From an uncultured Burkholderiales bacterium (GTDB lineage: Bacteria; Pseudomonadota; Gammaproteobacteria; Burkholderiales; Burkholderiaceae): 64,000 bases of DNA. The notes beneath the pieces were generated by a model. It was given only the letters and a program-made list of their open reading frames with translations, searched no databases and was not told where the DNA came from. This document shows, one piece after another, positions 11,135 through 20,961 of the stretch. The DNA lies in contig CAMLJY010000010.1 of NCBI GenBank assembly GCA_946480465.1, positions 62,001-126,000 of the forward strand, written 5' to 3'. Positions within the stretch are counted from its first letter, which is position 1. The number at the start of each line of letters is the position of its first letter. A program made the position numbers and the translations under genes.

Positions 11135-13396
11135 ATGCTTCGCCTCCGCTTTCCGATCGTCATCATCGACGAGGACTACCGTTCCGAGAACACCTCCGGC
11201 CTGGGCATCCGCGCGCTGGCGGACGCCATCCAGAAGGAAGGCTTCGAGGTGCTGGGCGCCACCAGCTACGGCGACCTGTCGCAGTTCGCGCAGCAGCAAA
11301 GCCGCGCCTCGGCCTTCATCCTGTCGATCGACGACAACGAGTTCACCTCCGGCCCTGAACTCGACCCCGCGGTGTTGAGCCTGCGCAAGTTCATCGAAGA
11401 GATCCGCTTCAAGAACGCCGACATCCCGATCTACATCTACGGCGAGACGCGCACCAGCCAGCATCTGCCGAACGACGTGCTGCGCGAGCTGCACGGCTTC
11501 ATCCACATGTTCGAGGACACGCCGGAGTTCGTGGCCCGCCACATCATCCGCGAGGCCAAGAGCTACCTCGACGGCCTGGCGCCGCCCTTTTTCAAGGCAC
11601 TGATGGACTACGCGCAGGACGGTTCGTACTCCTGGCACTGCCCGGGGCATTCGGGCGGCGTGGCGTTTCTCAAGAGTCCGGTCGGCCAGATGTTCCACCA
11701 GTTCTTCGGCGAGAACATGCTGCGTGCGGACGTCTGCAACGCGGTGGAAGAACTGGGCCAGCTGCTGGACCACACCGGCCCGGTGGCGGCCAGCGAGAAG
11801 AACGCCGCGCGGATCTTCAATGCGGACCACTGCTTCTTCGTCACCAACGGCACCAGCACCAGCAACAAGATGGTGTGGCACCACACGGTGGCGCCGGGCG
11901 ACGTGGTGGTGGTGGACCGCAACTGCCACAAGTCCATCCTGCACTCGATCATCATGACCGGCGCCGTGCCGGTGTTCCTGACGCCCACGCGCAACCACTT
12001 CGGCATCATCGGCCCGATCCCCGAGAGCGAGTTCTCGCCCGAGACCATCCGCCGCAAGATCGCCGCGAATCCGCTGCTGGCGGGCGTGGATGCTGGATCA
12101 GTCAAGCCACGCATCCTGACGCTGACGCAGAGCACCTACGACGGCGTGCTCTACAACACCGAGACCATCAAGGCCAAGCTCGACGGCTGGATCGACACGC
12201 TGCACTTCGACGAGGCCTGGCTGCCGCACGCAGCCTTCCACAAGTTCTACGGCACCTACCACGCGATGGGCAAGGGCCGGGCGCGGCCGAAGGACGCGAT
12301 GGTCTATGCCACGCAGAGCACGCACAAGCTGCTGGCAGGCATCAGCCAGGCGTCACAGGTGCTGGTCCAGGACTCGCAGAGCAGGAAGCTGGACTTCCAC
12401 CTGTTCAACGAGGCGTACCTGATGCACACCTCGACCTCGCCGCAGTACTCGATCATCGCCAGCTGCGACGTGGCCGCCGCGATGATGGAGCCGCCCGGCG
12501 GCACCGCGCTCGTGGAGGAAAGCATCGCCGAGGCGCTCGACTTCCGCCGCGCGATGCGCAAGGTCGAGAAGGACTTCGGCAAGGACTGGTGGTTCAAGGT
12601 CTGGGGCCCGGACAAGCTGCCCACCGAGGGCATCGGCCGCGCCGATGGGTGGCTGCTGAAGGCCAACGAGAAGTGGCACGGCTTCGGCAACCTGGCGCCG
12701 GGCTTCAACATGCTCGACCCCATCAAGAGCACCATCATCACGCCCGGGCTGGACGTGAACGGCAAGTTCGCCAAGACCGGCATCCCGGCGTCCATCGTCA
12801 CCAAGTTCCTGGCCGAGCACGGTGTCGTGGTCGAGAAGACGGGGCTCTACTCGTTCTTCATCATGTTCACGATCGGCATCACCAAGGGCCGCTGGAACAC
12901 GCTGGTGACGGCGCTGCAGCAGTTCAAGGACGACTACGACAAGAACGCGCCGCTGTGGCGCATCCTGCCGGAGTTTTGCGCCGCCCAGCCGAAGTACGAG
13001 CGCATGGGCCTGCGCGACCTCTGCCAGGCCATCCACGAGACCTACGCCAAGGGCGACATCGCACGGCTGACGACCGAGATGTACCTGTCCGACCTGCAGC
13101 CGGCGATGAAGCCCAGCGAGGCCTATGCCCGCATAGCCCACCGCGACACCGAGCGGGTGGACATCGACCAGCTCGAAGGCCGCATCACCACGTCACTGCT
13201 GACGCCATACCCGCCGGGCATCCCGCTGCTGATCCCGGGCGAGGTGTTCAACCGCAAGATCGTGCAGTACCTGCGCTTCACCCGCGAGTTCAACGCCCGA
13301 TTCCCGGGCTTCGACACCGACGTGCACGGCCTGGTCGAGGTGGACGACGGCCGGGGCGGTACGCGCTACGCGGTGGATTGCGTGCGGGCCCCGTAA
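11135..13396 (+). CDS. Orn/Lys/Arg decarboxylase, class-I PLP fold (AdiA/LdcC type)
   Basis: The 753-residue length equals that of inducible arginine, lysine and ornithine decarboxylases, which remove CO2 from a basic amino acid to give agmatine, cadaverine or putrescine. Domains in order: an N-terminal receiver-like wing domain (residues about 1-130), the large PLP domain (SWHCPGHSGGVAFLKSP, FFVTNGTSTSNKMVWH), and the C-terminal domain. The PLP lysine is about residue 398 in QSTHKLLAGISQAS, preceded by HFDEAWLPHAAFH. I start at the ATG at 11135, which has a GGAG site 7 bp upstream; the open frame runs further up but crosses the palindromic element. Which of the three substrates is used cannot be decided by eye; in Burkholderiales this type is usually labelled arginine or lysine decarboxylase. 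Confidence 0.92.
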   Translation: MLRLRFPIVIIDEDYRSENTSGLGIRALADAIQKEGFEVLGATSYGDLSQFAQQQSRASAFILSIDDNEFTSGPELDPAVLSLRKFIEEIRFKNADIPIYIYGETRTSQHLPNDVLRELHGFIHMFEDTPEFVARHIIREAKSYLDGLAPPFFKALMDYAQDGSYSWHCPGHSGGVAFLKSPVGQMFHQFFGENMLRADVCNAVEELGQLLDHTGPVAASEKNAARIFNADHCFFVTNGTSTSNKMVWHHTVAPGDVVVVDRNCHKSILHSIIMTGAVPVFLTPTRNHFGIIGPIPESEFSPETIRRKIAANPLLAGVDAGSVKPRILTLTQSTYDGVLYNTETIKAKLDGWIDTLHFDEAWLPHAAFHKFYGTYHAMGKGRARPKDAMVYATQSTHKLLAGISQASQVLVQDSQSRKLDFHLFNEAYLMHTSTSPQYSIIASCDVAAAMMEPPGGTALVEESIAEALDFRRAMRKVEKDFGKDWWFKVWGPDKLPTEGIGRADGWLLKANEKWHGFGNLAPGFNMLDPIKSTIITPGLDVNGKFAKTGIPASIVTKFLAEHGVVVEKTGLYSFFIMFTIGITKGRWNTLVTALQQFKDDYDKNAPLWRILPEFCAAQPKYERMGLRDLCQAIHETYAKGDIARLTTEMYLSDLQPAMKPSEAYARIAHRDTERVDIDQLEGRITTSLLTPYPPGIPLLIPGEVFNRKIVQYLRFTREFNARFPGFDTDVHGLVEVDDGRGGTRYAVDCVRAP

Positions 13397-13401
13397 GCAG
13401 G

Positions 13402-13438
13402 AGCCGCGCGAGCCCGGCCGGGCGGCCGGCCCGCGGCT
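13402..13438. terminator. Hairpin between convergent decarboxylase and fabI
   Basis: AGCCGCG (13402-13408) pairs with CGCGGCT (13432-13438) around a GC-rich interior that can itself fold. It fills the gap between two converging stop codons; no T run is present, so termination strength is uncertain. Confidence 0.45.
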
Positions 13439-14221
13439 TCAGTCCCCGCCCGTCAAGGCAACCTGGCTGAAGCCGCCGTCGACGTACATGATCTCGGCGC
13501 TGACACCGGCGGCCAGGTCCGACAGCAGGAAGGCAGCCGCGTTGCCGACGTCGTCGATCGTGATCGAACGGCGGATCGGCGCGGTCGCGGCGAATTCAGT
13601 CAGCAGCTTGCCGAAGTCCTTGATGCCCGATGCCGCCAGCGTCTTGATCGGTCCGGCCGAGATGCCGTTCACCCGTATGCCCTTGGCGCCCAGGCTTTGC
13701 GCGAGGAAGCGCACGCTGGCTTCCAGCGAGGCCTTGGCCAGGCCCATGGTGTTGTAGTTCGGCACGTAGCGCACGGCGCCCAGGTAGCTCAGTGTCAGCA
13801 GCGCCGCACCCGGGCGCAGCCGGGGGAGGGCGGCCTTCGCCAGAGCCGGAAAGCTGTAAGCCGAGATTTCGTGCGCGATGCGGAAGTTCTCGCGGGAAAG
13901 GCCGTCGAGGAAGTCGCCGGCAATGGCCTCGCGCGGAGCGAAGGCGATGGCGTGCACGAAGCCGTCGAACTGGTCCCAGCTCTCGCCCAGCTCGGCGAAC
14001 AGACGCTCGATCTGCGCGTCGTCGGCGACGTCGCATTCGAAGACCCGGTCGGAGCCAAACTCCGCGGCAAACTCGGTGATTCGGTCCTTGAAGCGCTCGC
14101 CTTGGTAGCTGAAGGCCAGCTCGGCCCCTTCCCGGTGGCAGGCACGCGCGATGCCGTAGGCGATCGAGCGGTTGTTCAGGACCCCGGTGATCAGAAGTCG
14201 TTTGCCGACGAGAAAGCCCAT
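13439..14221 (-). CDS. fabI: Enoyl-[acyl-carrier-protein] reductase (NADH)
   Basis: FabI reduces the enoyl-ACP double bond in the last step of each fatty acid elongation cycle. The 260-residue product has the FabI-type N-terminus [20 protein letters not shown] rather than a classical TGxxxGIG motif. The catalytic Tyr146, Tyr156 and Lys163 all fall at the positions known from E. coli FabI ([16 protein letters not shown]). The substrate-loop region [10 protein letters not shown] is present. The start ATG at 14219-14221 gives the conserved family N-terminus; the upstream in-frame extension is unlike any FabI. It is transcribed divergently from the rimP operon. Confidence 0.97.
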   Translation of the reverse strand: MGFLVGKRLLITGVLNNRSIAYGIARACHREGAELAFSYQGERFKDRITEFAAEFGSDRVFECDVADDAQIERLFAELGESWDQFDGFVHAIAFAPREAIAGDFLDGLSRENFRIAHEISAYSFPALAKAALPRLRPGAALLTLSYLGAVRYVPNYNTMGLAKASLEASVRFLAQSLGAKGIRVNGISAGPIKTLAASGIKDFGKLLTEFAATAPIRRSITIDDVGNAAAFLLSDLAAGVSAEIMYVDGGFSQVALTGGD

Positions 14222-14297
14222 GTGTTCGTCCCGTGTGTTTCTGGTCTCGAAGAAGCCCGTGATTCTCGCACGCAGGAGTTCGCCCGACCCCGAAGGC

Positions 14298-14326
14298 TTG
14301 TCGGCATGGTTCCTGCGGGCTACAAT
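14298..14326 (+). promoter_or_regulatory. Sigma-70-type promoter of the rimP-nusA-infB operon
   Basis: TTGTCG (14298-14303) and TACAAT (14321-14326) are separated by exactly 17 bp and face the rimP gene. The match to TTGACA/TATAAT is good for such a GC-rich genome. Transcription should begin near 14333. Confidence 0.7.
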
Positions 14327-14351
14327 TCGCGCTTTCGCTGTTGAGCTGAAT

Positions 14352-14380
14352 TGGGCGGATTCATCCAGCCCATTTTTTTT
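14352..14380 (+). terminator. Early terminator-like hairpin in the rimP leader
   Basis: TGGGC/GCCCA plus an inner GGA/TCC pairing with a small bulge forms a hairpin followed at once by eight T residues. It begins only about 20 nt after the predicted transcription start and about 90 bp before the rimP ATG, so it looks like a leader attenuator for the whole operon. An alternative reading is a terminator for a short transcript from upstream. Confidence 0.7.
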
Positions 14381-14471
14381 GCTCGACCGCGTTTTTCGTT
14401 TTCCGGGGCACCTAGAAGTCACCCAGCCACAAGGCTGGAGGCCCCAGCCACAAGGATTTGAAGCGGTCACG

Positions 14472-15068
14472 ATGAACTGGCAGGCAGCGGTGGAGCGCAC
14501 CGTCACCGGCATGGGCTACGAGCTCGTCGACGTCGAACGTTCGGCGGGCGGTCTGCTGCGCGCCTACATCGACCGCCTGCCCGGCCGGACCTACGAAGCC
14601 GGGCCCGGTGAATCCGTCACCGTGGAAGACTGCGAACTCGTCACCCGCCAGCTGCAATACGTGCTGGAAGTGGAGGCGGTCGACTACGCCCGGCTCGAGG
14701 TGTCCTCGCCCGGGCTCGATCGGCCGCTGAAGTCCCCCGCCGACTACCAGCGCTTCGCAGGCCATGAGGTCGAGGTGACGCTGCGCCAGGCCTTCCAGAA
14801 CCGCAAGAAGTGGCGCGGCACGCTGCAACAGCGTGCCGACGGCGGCTGGTGCCTTGTGCTGCCGCCGGCGCAGCCCGAGGGCAGCAAACCCGGCAAGACC
14901 GTCAAGCCGGGCAAGAAGGCGGCTGCCGCGGCGGCCGCGGAACCCGAACAGGCATTCGAATTCGCGCTGGACGAAGTGCGCGAGGCCCGGCTGGTGCCGG
15001 TGGTCGACTTCAAAGGTCGCCGCCGCGCCGTCACCGAGCCCCAAGAGACAGACGGAGGTCAGAACTGA
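14472..15068 (+). CDS. rimP: Ribosome maturation factor RimP
   Basis: RimP helps assemble the 30S subunit. The N-terminal half is family-like: [22 protein letters not shown], then the [24 protein letters not shown] region (here quoted in part: [11 protein letters not shown]). At 198 residues it is longer than E. coli RimP (about 150) because of a Pro/Lys/Ala-rich insert around residues 131-160 within the C-terminal SH3-like domain, a feature common in Burkholderiales. The ATG at 14472 follows a repeated CAGCCACAAGG leader. The stop overlaps the nusA start by one base (TGATG). It is the first gene of the rimP-nusA-infB-rbfA-truB-typA series. Confidence 0.93.
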   Translation: MNWQAAVERTVTGMGYELVDVERSAGGLLRAYIDRLPGRTYEAGPGESVTVEDCELVTRQLQYVLEVEAVDYARLEVSSPGLDRPLKSPADYQRFAGHEVEVTLRQAFQNRKKWRGTLQQRADGGWCLVLPPAQPEGSKPGKTVKPGKKAAAAAAAEPEQAFEFALDEVREARLVPVVDFKGRRRAVTEPQETDGGQN

Positions 15069-16546
15069 TGAACCGCGAAATGTTGATGCTGGTCGATGCC
15101 ATCTCGCGCGAGAAGAGCGTGGACCGCGAGGTCGTGTTCGGCGCCGTCGAGGCGGCGCTGGCCCAGGCCACGAAGAAGCTGCACGGCGGCGAAGTCGACA
15201 TCCGCGTCTCCGTCGATCGCGAGACCGGCGACTATGAAACCTTCCGCCGCTGGCATGTGGTGCCGGACGAGGCCGGCCTGCAGCTGCCCGATTCCGAGAT
15301 CCTGCTGTTCGAGGCCAAGGAGCAGATCACCGACATCGAGGTCGACGATCACATCGAGGAGCCGATCGAGTCGGTGCCGATCGGCCGCATCGGCGCGATG
15401 GCAGCCAAGCAGGTCATCCTGCAGAAGATCCGCGACGCCGAGCGCGAAACGCTGTTGAACGACTTCCTGTCGCGTGGCGACAAGATCTTCGTCGGCACGG
15501 TCAAGCGCCTGGACAAGGGCGACATCATCGTCGAGTCGGGCCGCGTCGAAGGCCGCCTCAAACGCAACGAGATGATCCCGAAGGAGAACCTGCGCACGGG
15601 CGACCGGGTGCGGGCCTTCATCGCCGGCATCGACCCCACCGCGCGTGGCCCGCAGATCATGCTGTCGCGCTCGTCGCCCGACTTCATGAAGGAGCTCTTC
15701 GCGCAGGAAGTGCCCGAGATGGAACAGGGCTTGCTCGAGATCAAGAGCTGCGCCCGCGACGCCGGCTCGCGCGCCAAGATCGCCGTCGTGTCGCACGACA
15801 AGCGGGTCGATCCCATCGGCACCTGCGTCGGCGTGCGCGGTTCGCGCGTGAACGCGGTGACGAACGAGCTGGCCGGCGAGCGGGTCGACATCGTGCTGTG
15901 GTCGGAAGACCCGGCTCAGTTCGTGATCGGCGCGCTGGCGCCGGCCAACGTGCAGTCCATCGTCGTCGACGAGGAAAAGCACGCGATGGACGTGGTGGTC
16001 GACGAGGAAAACCTCGCCATCGCCATCGGCCGCGGCGGCCAGAACGTGCGCCTGGCGTCGGAGCTGACCGGCTGGCGCATCAACATCATGACCGCCGAGG
16101 AATCGCAGGCCAAGCAGGCCATCGAGAGCGATTCGATCCGCAAGCTGTTCGTCGAGAAGCTGGACGTCGACGAGGAGGTCGCCGACATCCTGATCGCCGA
16201 GGGCTTCACCAGCCTCGAGGAAGTGGCCTACGTGCCGCTGCAGGAGATGCTGGAGATGGAGTCCTTCGACGAGGACACCATCAACGAGTTGCGCACCCGG
16301 GCCAAGGACGCGCTGCTGACGATGGAGATCGCGCACGAGGAGTCGGTCGAGCAGGTGTCGCAGGACCTGCGCGACCTGGAAGGCCTCACGCCCGAGCTGA
16401 TCGGCAAGCTGGCCGATGGCGGCGTGCACACGCGCGACGACCTCGCCGACCTCGCGGTGGACGAACTGGTCGAGATGACCCAGGTCGACGAAGCCGCCGC
16501 GAAGGCATTGATCATGAAGGCGCGGGAGCACTGGTTCACGGCGTGA
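15068..16546 (+). CDS. nusA: Transcription termination/antitermination protein NusA
   Basis: NusA binds RNA polymerase and modulates pausing, termination and antitermination. The 492-residue protein has the expected order: N-terminal polymerase-binding domain ([20 protein letters not shown]), an S1 domain ([20 protein letters not shown]), two KH domains ([21 protein letters not shown] and [17 protein letters not shown] in parts), and two acidic C-terminal helix-hairpin repeats ([16 protein letters not shown] and the final [18 protein letters not shown]). The two C-terminal repeats are typical of proteobacteria. Its ATG overlaps the rimP stop, and infB follows after 56 bp. Confidence 0.97.
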   Translation: MNREMLMLVDAISREKSVDREVVFGAVEAALAQATKKLHGGEVDIRVSVDRETGDYETFRRWHVVPDEAGLQLPDSEILLFEAKEQITDIEVDDHIEEPIESVPIGRIGAMAAKQVILQKIRDAERETLLNDFLSRGDKIFVGTVKRLDKGDIIVESGRVEGRLKRNEMIPKENLRTGDRVRAFIAGIDPTARGPQIMLSRSSPDFMKELFAQEVPEMEQGLLEIKSCARDAGSRAKIAVVSHDKRVDPIGTCVGVRGSRVNAVTNELAGERVDIVLWSEDPAQFVIGALAPANVQSIVVDEEKHAMDVVVDEENLAIAIGRGGQNVRLASELTGWRINIMTAEESQAKQAIESDSIRKLFVEKLDVDEEVADILIAEGFTSLEEVAYVPLQEMLEMESFDEDTINELRTRAKDALLTMEIAHEESVEQVSQDLRDLEGLTPELIGKLADGGVHTRDDLADLAVDELVEMTQVDEAAAKALIMKAREHWFTA

Positions 16547-16602
16547 TGCACCCGAGGACCGCCCCCAACGCCCGCACCGAAGTTCACGCAAGGAAACCGC
16601 CA

Positions 16603-19497
16603 ATGGCCGTGACGACCGTCGCCCAGTTCGCAGCCGAGCTCAACCGTCCTGCCGGGACGCTGCTCGAGCAGCTGCAGTCTGCCGGTGTCGCGAAGAAGTC
16701 TCCCGACGACGCGCTGACCGAGGCCGACAAAATGCGCCTGCTCGACTACCTGCGCACGGCGCACGGTACCGGCGGCGCCGATCGCAAGAAGATCACGCTG
16801 ACGCGCAAGTCGACCTCCGAGATCAAGCAGGCCGATGCCTCCGGCAAGGCCCGCACGATCCAGGTGGAAGTGCGCAAGAAGCGCGTGCTGGTCAAGCGCG
16901 ACGACACCCCGTCGACGGCCGAGGCCGCCGCCGCGGCCCACGCCGAGGAAGAGGCCGAACTGAAGCGCCGCGAGGAAGAAGCCCGCGCCCAGGCCGAGGC
17001 CCTGCGTCGCCAGGAGGAAGAACTGGCCGCGGCCCAGCGCAAGCGCGAGGAAGAAGAGCGCCAGGCCCGTGAAGCGGCTGAAGCAGCCGCCGCCAAGGCA
17101 GCCGCCGAAGCCGCCGCGCGCGAAGCCGCCGAGGCCGCCGCGAAGGCCGCCGCCGCGGCAGCGATCGAAAAGGCCTCGACTCCGTCAGCCCCTGCGGCGA
17201 AGCCGGCTGCTCCGGCGGCGGCGCCCGCTGCCGCAGCGCCTGCCACGCCCCCGGCACCGCCCGTCGAGGCCCCGAAGCCCGGGCTGCGCGTGGTCAAGGC
17301 CGGCACTGACGAGGCTGCCGAGAAGCAGCGCCTGGCCGACCTGGAGAAGCGCCGCAAGGCCGCCGAGGCGGAAGCCGCGGCGATCCGGGCAATGATGAAC
17401 GCGCCGAAGAAGGTGCTGACCGCGAAGAAGCCGGAGGAAGCGAAGCCGGCCGCCGCGAAGGAAGGCATCACCGGCACCATCCACAAGCCCAAGGGCGCTC
17501 CGGGTGCCGCGGCACCTGCCGCTCCGGGCAGCACGGCAGCCAAGCCGGGCGACAAGAAGTCGGTCAAGTCCGAGAAGCTGTCGTCCAGCTGGGCGGACGA
17601 CGCCGCCAAGAAGCGCGCCGCGCTGAAGGGCCGCAGCGACTCCGGTGGTGCCGGCCGTGCGGGCTGGCGTGCGCCTCGAGGGGGCCGCCGTGGCGACCGT
17701 GGTGACGACGCCCCGGCCTACAACGCGCCGAGCGAACCGGTGGTGCAGGAAGTGCACGTGCCGGAGACCATCAGCGTCGCCGACCTGGCGCACAAGATGT
17801 CGGTCAAGGCCAGCGAGGTGATCAAGCAGCTGATGAAGCTGGGCCAGATGGTCACGATCAACCAGCAGCTGGACCAGGAGACGGCGATGATCGTCGTCGA
17901 GGAAATGGGCCACAAGGCGCTGGCGGCGAAGCTGGACGACCCGGAAGCCTTCCTCGAGGAAGAACACGCCGCCACGCAGGCCGAGCTGCTGCCGCGCGCG
18001 CCGGTGGTCACCATCATGGGCCACGTCGATCACGGCAAGACCTCGCTGCTGGACTACATCCGCCGCACACGCGTCGCCGCGGGCGAGGCGGGCGGCATCA
18101 CGCAGCACATCGGTGCCTACCACGTCGACACGCCGCGCGGCACGATCACCTTCCTGGACACCCCGGGCCACGCCGCCTTCACGGCCATGCGTGCGCGCGG
18201 CGCCAACGCCACCGACCTGGTCATCCTGGTCGTGGCGGCGGACGACGGCGTGATGCCTCAGACCAAGGAAGCCATCCACCACGCCAAGTCGGCCAAGGTG
18301 CCGATCGTCGTGGCGATGAACAAGATCGACAAGGCGGAAGCCAACGTCGAGCGCCTGAAGAGCGAGCTGGTGGCCGAAGAGGTCGTGCCGGAAGACTTCG
18401 GTGGCGATTCGCCTTTCGTGCCGGTGTCGGCCAAGACCGGCCAGGGCATCGACGACTTGCTGGAGCAGGTGCTGCTGCAGGCCGAGGTGCTGGAGCTGAA
18501 GGCGCCGGTACAGGCCGCCGCCAAGGGCCTGGTGATCGAAGCCAAGCTGGACAAGGGCCGCGGTCCGGTGGCCACGGTGCTGGTGCAGTCCGGCACGCTC
18601 AAGCGTGGCGACGTGGTGCTGGCGGGTTCCAGCTACGGTCGTGTGCGCGCCATGCTGGACGAGGACGGCAAGGCCATCCAGGAAGCCGGCCCGTCCATCC
18701 CGGTCGAGATCCAGGGCCTGACCGAGGTGCCGCAGGCCGGTGACGAGTTCATGGTGCTGACGGACGAGCGCCGCGCCCGCGAAATCGCGACCTTCCGCCA
18801 GGGCAAGTACCGCGAAGTGACGCTGAACAAGCGCCAGGCCGCCAAGCTCGAGAACATGTTCGAGAACATGGGCGAAGGCCAGGCGCAGACGCTGGCGCTG
18901 ATCATCAAGGCCGACGTGCAGGGCTCGCAGGAAGCGCTGTCGCAGTCGCTGGTCAAGCTGTCGACCGCCGAGGTCAAGGTGCAGATCGTGCACGCGGCGG
19001 TCGGCGGCATCAGCGAGTCGGACGTCAACCTGGCAATCGCCTCGAAGGCGGTCATCATCGGCTTCAACACGCGGGCCGACGCCGGCGCGCGCAAGCTGGC
19101 CGAGGGCAACGACGTCGACCTGCGCTACTACAACATCATCTACGACGCGGTGGATGAGGTGAAGGCGGCGATGTCCGGCATGCTGGCGCCGGAGCAGAAG
19201 GAAGAAGTCATCGGCTCGGCCGAGATCCGCACGGTGTTCGTGGCCTCCAAGATCGGTACGGTCGCGGGCTGCATGGTCACCTCGGGCGTGGTTCGCCGCA
19301 ACGCACGTTTCCGCCTGCTGCGCGACAACGTGGTGGTCTACACCGGCGAGCTGGAATCGCTCAAGCGCATGAAGGACGATGTCCGCGAAGTCAACGAAGG
19401 CTTCGAATGCGGTATCAAGTTGAAGAACTTCAACGACATCCGCGAAGGCGACCAGCTGGAAATCTTCGAAGTGAAGGAAGTGGCCCGCACGCTGTAA
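16603..19497 (+). CDS. infB: Translation initiation factor IF-2
   Basis: IF-2 is the GTPase that brings formyl-Met-tRNA to the ribosome. The 964-residue product begins with the IF2 N-terminal domain ([20 protein letters not shown]). A very long low-complexity linker rich in Ala, Glu, Arg and Lys (about residues 100-260) and then Pro/Ala/Lys follows. A second IF2_N domain sits near residue 385 ([20 protein letters not shown]). The G domain has GHVDHGKTS at about residue 472, DTPGHAAF and NKID, and is followed by the beta-barrel and fMet-tRNA binding domains. An AAGGAAA ribosome-binding site precedes the ATG. The linker length, not the enzyme core, explains why the protein is longer than E. coli IF-2. 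Confidence 0.97.
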   Translation: MAVTTVAQFAAELNRPAGTLLEQLQSAGVAKKSPDDALTEADKMRLLDYLRTAHGTGGADRKKITLTRKSTSEIKQADASGKARTIQVEVRKKRVLVKRDDTPSTAEAAAAAHAEEEAELKRREEEARAQAEALRRQEEELAAAQRKREEEERQAREAAEAAAAKAAAEAAAREAAEAAAKAAAAAAIEKASTPSAPAAKPAAPAAAPAAAAPATPPAPPVEAPKPGLRVVKAGTDEAAEKQRLADLEKRRKAAEAEAAAIRAMMNAPKKVLTAKKPEEAKPAAAKEGITGTIHKPKGAPGAAAPAAPGSTAAKPGDKKSVKSEKLSSSWADDAAKKRAALKGRSDSGGAGRAGWRAPRGGRRGDRGDDAPAYNAPSEPVVQEVHVPETISVADLAHKMSVKASEVIKQLMKLGQMVTINQQLDQETAMIVVEEMGHKALAAKLDDPEAFLEEEHAATQAELLPRAPVVTIMGHVDHGKTSLLDYIRRTRVAAGEAGGITQHIGAYHVDTPRGTITFLDTPGHAAFTAMRARGANATDLVILVVAADDGVMPQTKEAIHHAKSAKVPIVVAMNKIDKAEANVERLKSELVAEEVVPEDFGGDSPFVPVSAKTGQGIDDLLEQVLLQAEVLELKAPVQAAAKGLVIEAKLDKGRGPVATVLVQSGTLKRGDVVLAGSSYGRVRAMLDEDGKAIQEAGPSIPVEIQGLTEVPQAGDEFMVLTDERRAREIATFRQGKYREVTLNKRQAAKLENMFENMGEGQAQTLALIIKADVQGSQEALSQSLVKLSTAEVKVQIVHAAVGGISESDVNLAIASKAVIIGFNTRADAGARKLAEGNDVDLRYYNIIYDAVDEVKAAMSGMLAPEQKEEVIGSAEIRTVFVASKIGTVAGCMVTSGVVRRNARFRLLRDNVVVYTGELESLKRMKDDVREVNEGFECGIKLKNFNDIREGDQLEIFEVKEVARTL

Positions 19498-19522
19498 GGC
19501 GGATCCGCCCGGTGAATCCCGG

Positions 19523-19550
19523 CCCCGCCTTCCACAAGAAGGCGGGGTTT
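19523..19550 (+). terminator. Strong hairpin between infB and rbfA
   Basis: A perfect 10-bp stem (CCCCGCCTTC / GAAGGCGGGG) with a CACAA loop is followed by only TTT. Because rbfA, truB and typA continue on the same strand, this probably reduces rather than ends transcription, or protects the infB message end. Confidence 0.65.
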
Positions 19551-19598
19551 GCACTTCATGGGCCCCGCGAGAGACCGCCGGCAGACCGGAGAACCGAC

Positions 19599-19964
19599 AT
19601 GCGCCACAAGCGATCCATCCCCAACCGCAGCTTCCGCGTTGCCGACCAGATCCAGCGTGACCTGGCCGAGCTGATCCGCGAACTGAAGGACCCGCGTATC
19701 GGCATGGTCACCTTGAACAACGTCGAGGTGTCGCCGGACTATGCCCATGCGAAGGTCTACTTCTCGCTGCTGATCGGCGACCCGGCCGAATGCGAGGAAG
19801 CACTGAACGAGGCTGCCGGCTACCTGCGCAACGGCCTCTTCAAGCGCCTGCAGATCCACACCGTGCCCACCCTGCATTTCCAGTTCGACCGCACCACGGA
19901 GCATGCCGCCGAGCTGAGCGCGCTGATTCGCCAGGCGAACGCGACGCGCGCCAAGGAAGACTGA
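19599..19964 (+). CDS. rbfA: 30S ribosome-binding factor A
   Basis: RbfA binds the 30S subunit during late 16S rRNA processing and cold adaptation. The 121-residue product has the KH-like family sequence: [20 protein letters not shown] near the start, [21 protein letters not shown] in the centre (shown in part: [20 protein letters not shown]), and [19 protein letters not shown] at the end. The ATG at 19599 was chosen because [17 protein letters not shown] is the usual family start; the upstream open frame is unlike RbfA. It follows infB and lies 8 bp before truB. Confidence 0.95.
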   Translation: MRHKRSIPNRSFRVADQIQRDLAELIRELKDPRIGMVTLNNVEVSPDYAHAKVYFSLLIGDPAECEEALNEAAGYLRNGLFKRLQIHTVPTLHFQFDRTTEHAAELSALIRQANATRAKED

Positions 19965-19972
19965 GCGTTCCG

Positions 19973-20944
19973 ATGAACAGGCCCGTGCGCCAACGCCAAG
20001 CCCGCCGTGCCCTGCACGGCGTGCTGCTGCTCGACAAGCCGCTGGGCTGGACGAGCAACGACGCGCTGCAGAAGGCCAAGTGGCTGCTGCGCGCGGAGAA
20101 GGGCGGCCACACCGGCACGCTGGATCCGCTGGCCACCGGCCTCTTGCCGCTGTGCTTCGGCGCGGCGACCAAGTTCTCGCAGGTCAGCCTGGATGCCGAC
20201 AAGGCCTACCGCGCGACGCTGAAGCTCGGCCAGCGCACGAGCACCGGCGACCTGGAAGGCGAGGTGATCGAGCAGCGCCCGGTGGTCGACATCGACCGCG
20301 CCGCGATCGACGCCGCCTGCGCCCGCTTCACCGGCACCATCGACCAGGTGCCGCCGATGCATTCGGCCCTGAAGAAGGACGGCAAGGCGCTGTACGAATA
20401 CGCCCGTGCCGGCATGGAGGTGGAACGCGCGCCGCGCCGCGTGACCATCCACGCCATCGACGTCATCGACTGGCAACCGGCCGATGCGATGCTGGTGCTC
20501 GACGTGCGCTGCAGCAAGGGCACCTACGTCCGGACGCTGGCCGAGGACATCGGTACCGCCCTGGGCTGCGGCGCACACCTGGCGGCGCTGCGCCGCACCG
20601 GCACCGGGACGCTGCGCGTCGAGGACGCACTGACGCTGGACCAGCTGGAAGCGATGGACGAGTCCGAACGCGAACAGCGCCTGCTGCCGCCCGACGCGCT
20701 GCTGGCCGACTGGCCGGCCATCGCGCTGGACCAGGCCGAAGCCGGCCGCTTCCTGTCCGGCCTGCGCCGCCGCCTGCACCGCCCCGACGCGCCCGCCGTG
20801 CGCGTCTACGGGCCCGAACCGGGCGCCTTCCTCGGCAGCGCCCACATCACCGCCGGCGAGTTGATCGCCGACCGCCTGTTGAGCCCGCCCGAGGTCCAGG
20901 CATTGCTTCAGCCCCTGCAATCCCTGCAAGCGGCAAGCGCCTGA
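19973..20944 (+). CDS. truB: tRNA pseudouridine(55) synthase
   Basis: TruB converts U55 of the tRNA T arm to pseudouridine. The 323-residue product contains [19 protein letters not shown] and the catalytic motif [20 protein letters not shown] with the nucleophilic aspartate at residue 51. [20 protein letters not shown], the [20 protein letters not shown] segment and [17 protein letters not shown] complete the family signature. A PUA-like C-terminal part follows. It sits 8 bp after rbfA and 17 bp before typA, the common betaproteobacterial order. Confidence 0.97.
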   Translation: MNRPVRQRQARRALHGVLLLDKPLGWTSNDALQKAKWLLRAEKGGHTGTLDPLATGLLPLCFGAATKFSQVSLDADKAYRATLKLGQRTSTGDLEGEVIEQRPVVDIDRAAIDAACARFTGTIDQVPPMHSALKKDGKALYEYARAGMEVERAPRRVTIHAIDVIDWQPADAMLVLDVRCSKGTYVRTLAEDIGTALGCGAHLAALRRTGTGTLRVEDALTLDQLEAMDESEREQRLLPPDALLADWPAIALDQAEAGRFLSGLRRRLHRPDAPAVRVYGPEPGAFLGSAHITAGELIADRLLSPPEVQALLQPLQSLQAASA

Positions 20945-20961
20945 CCGCCCGAAAGACGACC

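Noticed and set aside
11875..13470. Plus-strand open frame overlapping the decarboxylase
   Set aside because: It is out of frame with a full-length PLP enzyme and has shadow-like composition.
17185..19554. Long minus-strand open frame (789 codons) opposite infB
   Set aside because: It mirrors the conserved IF-2 coding frame; its Asp/His/Val/Leu-rich composition is the expected antisense product of a GC-rich gene.
20080..20961. Upstream extension of the typA frame over truB
   Set aside because: The extension lies in another frame of truB and is Arg/Gly/Pro-rich; the TypA family start is at 20962.
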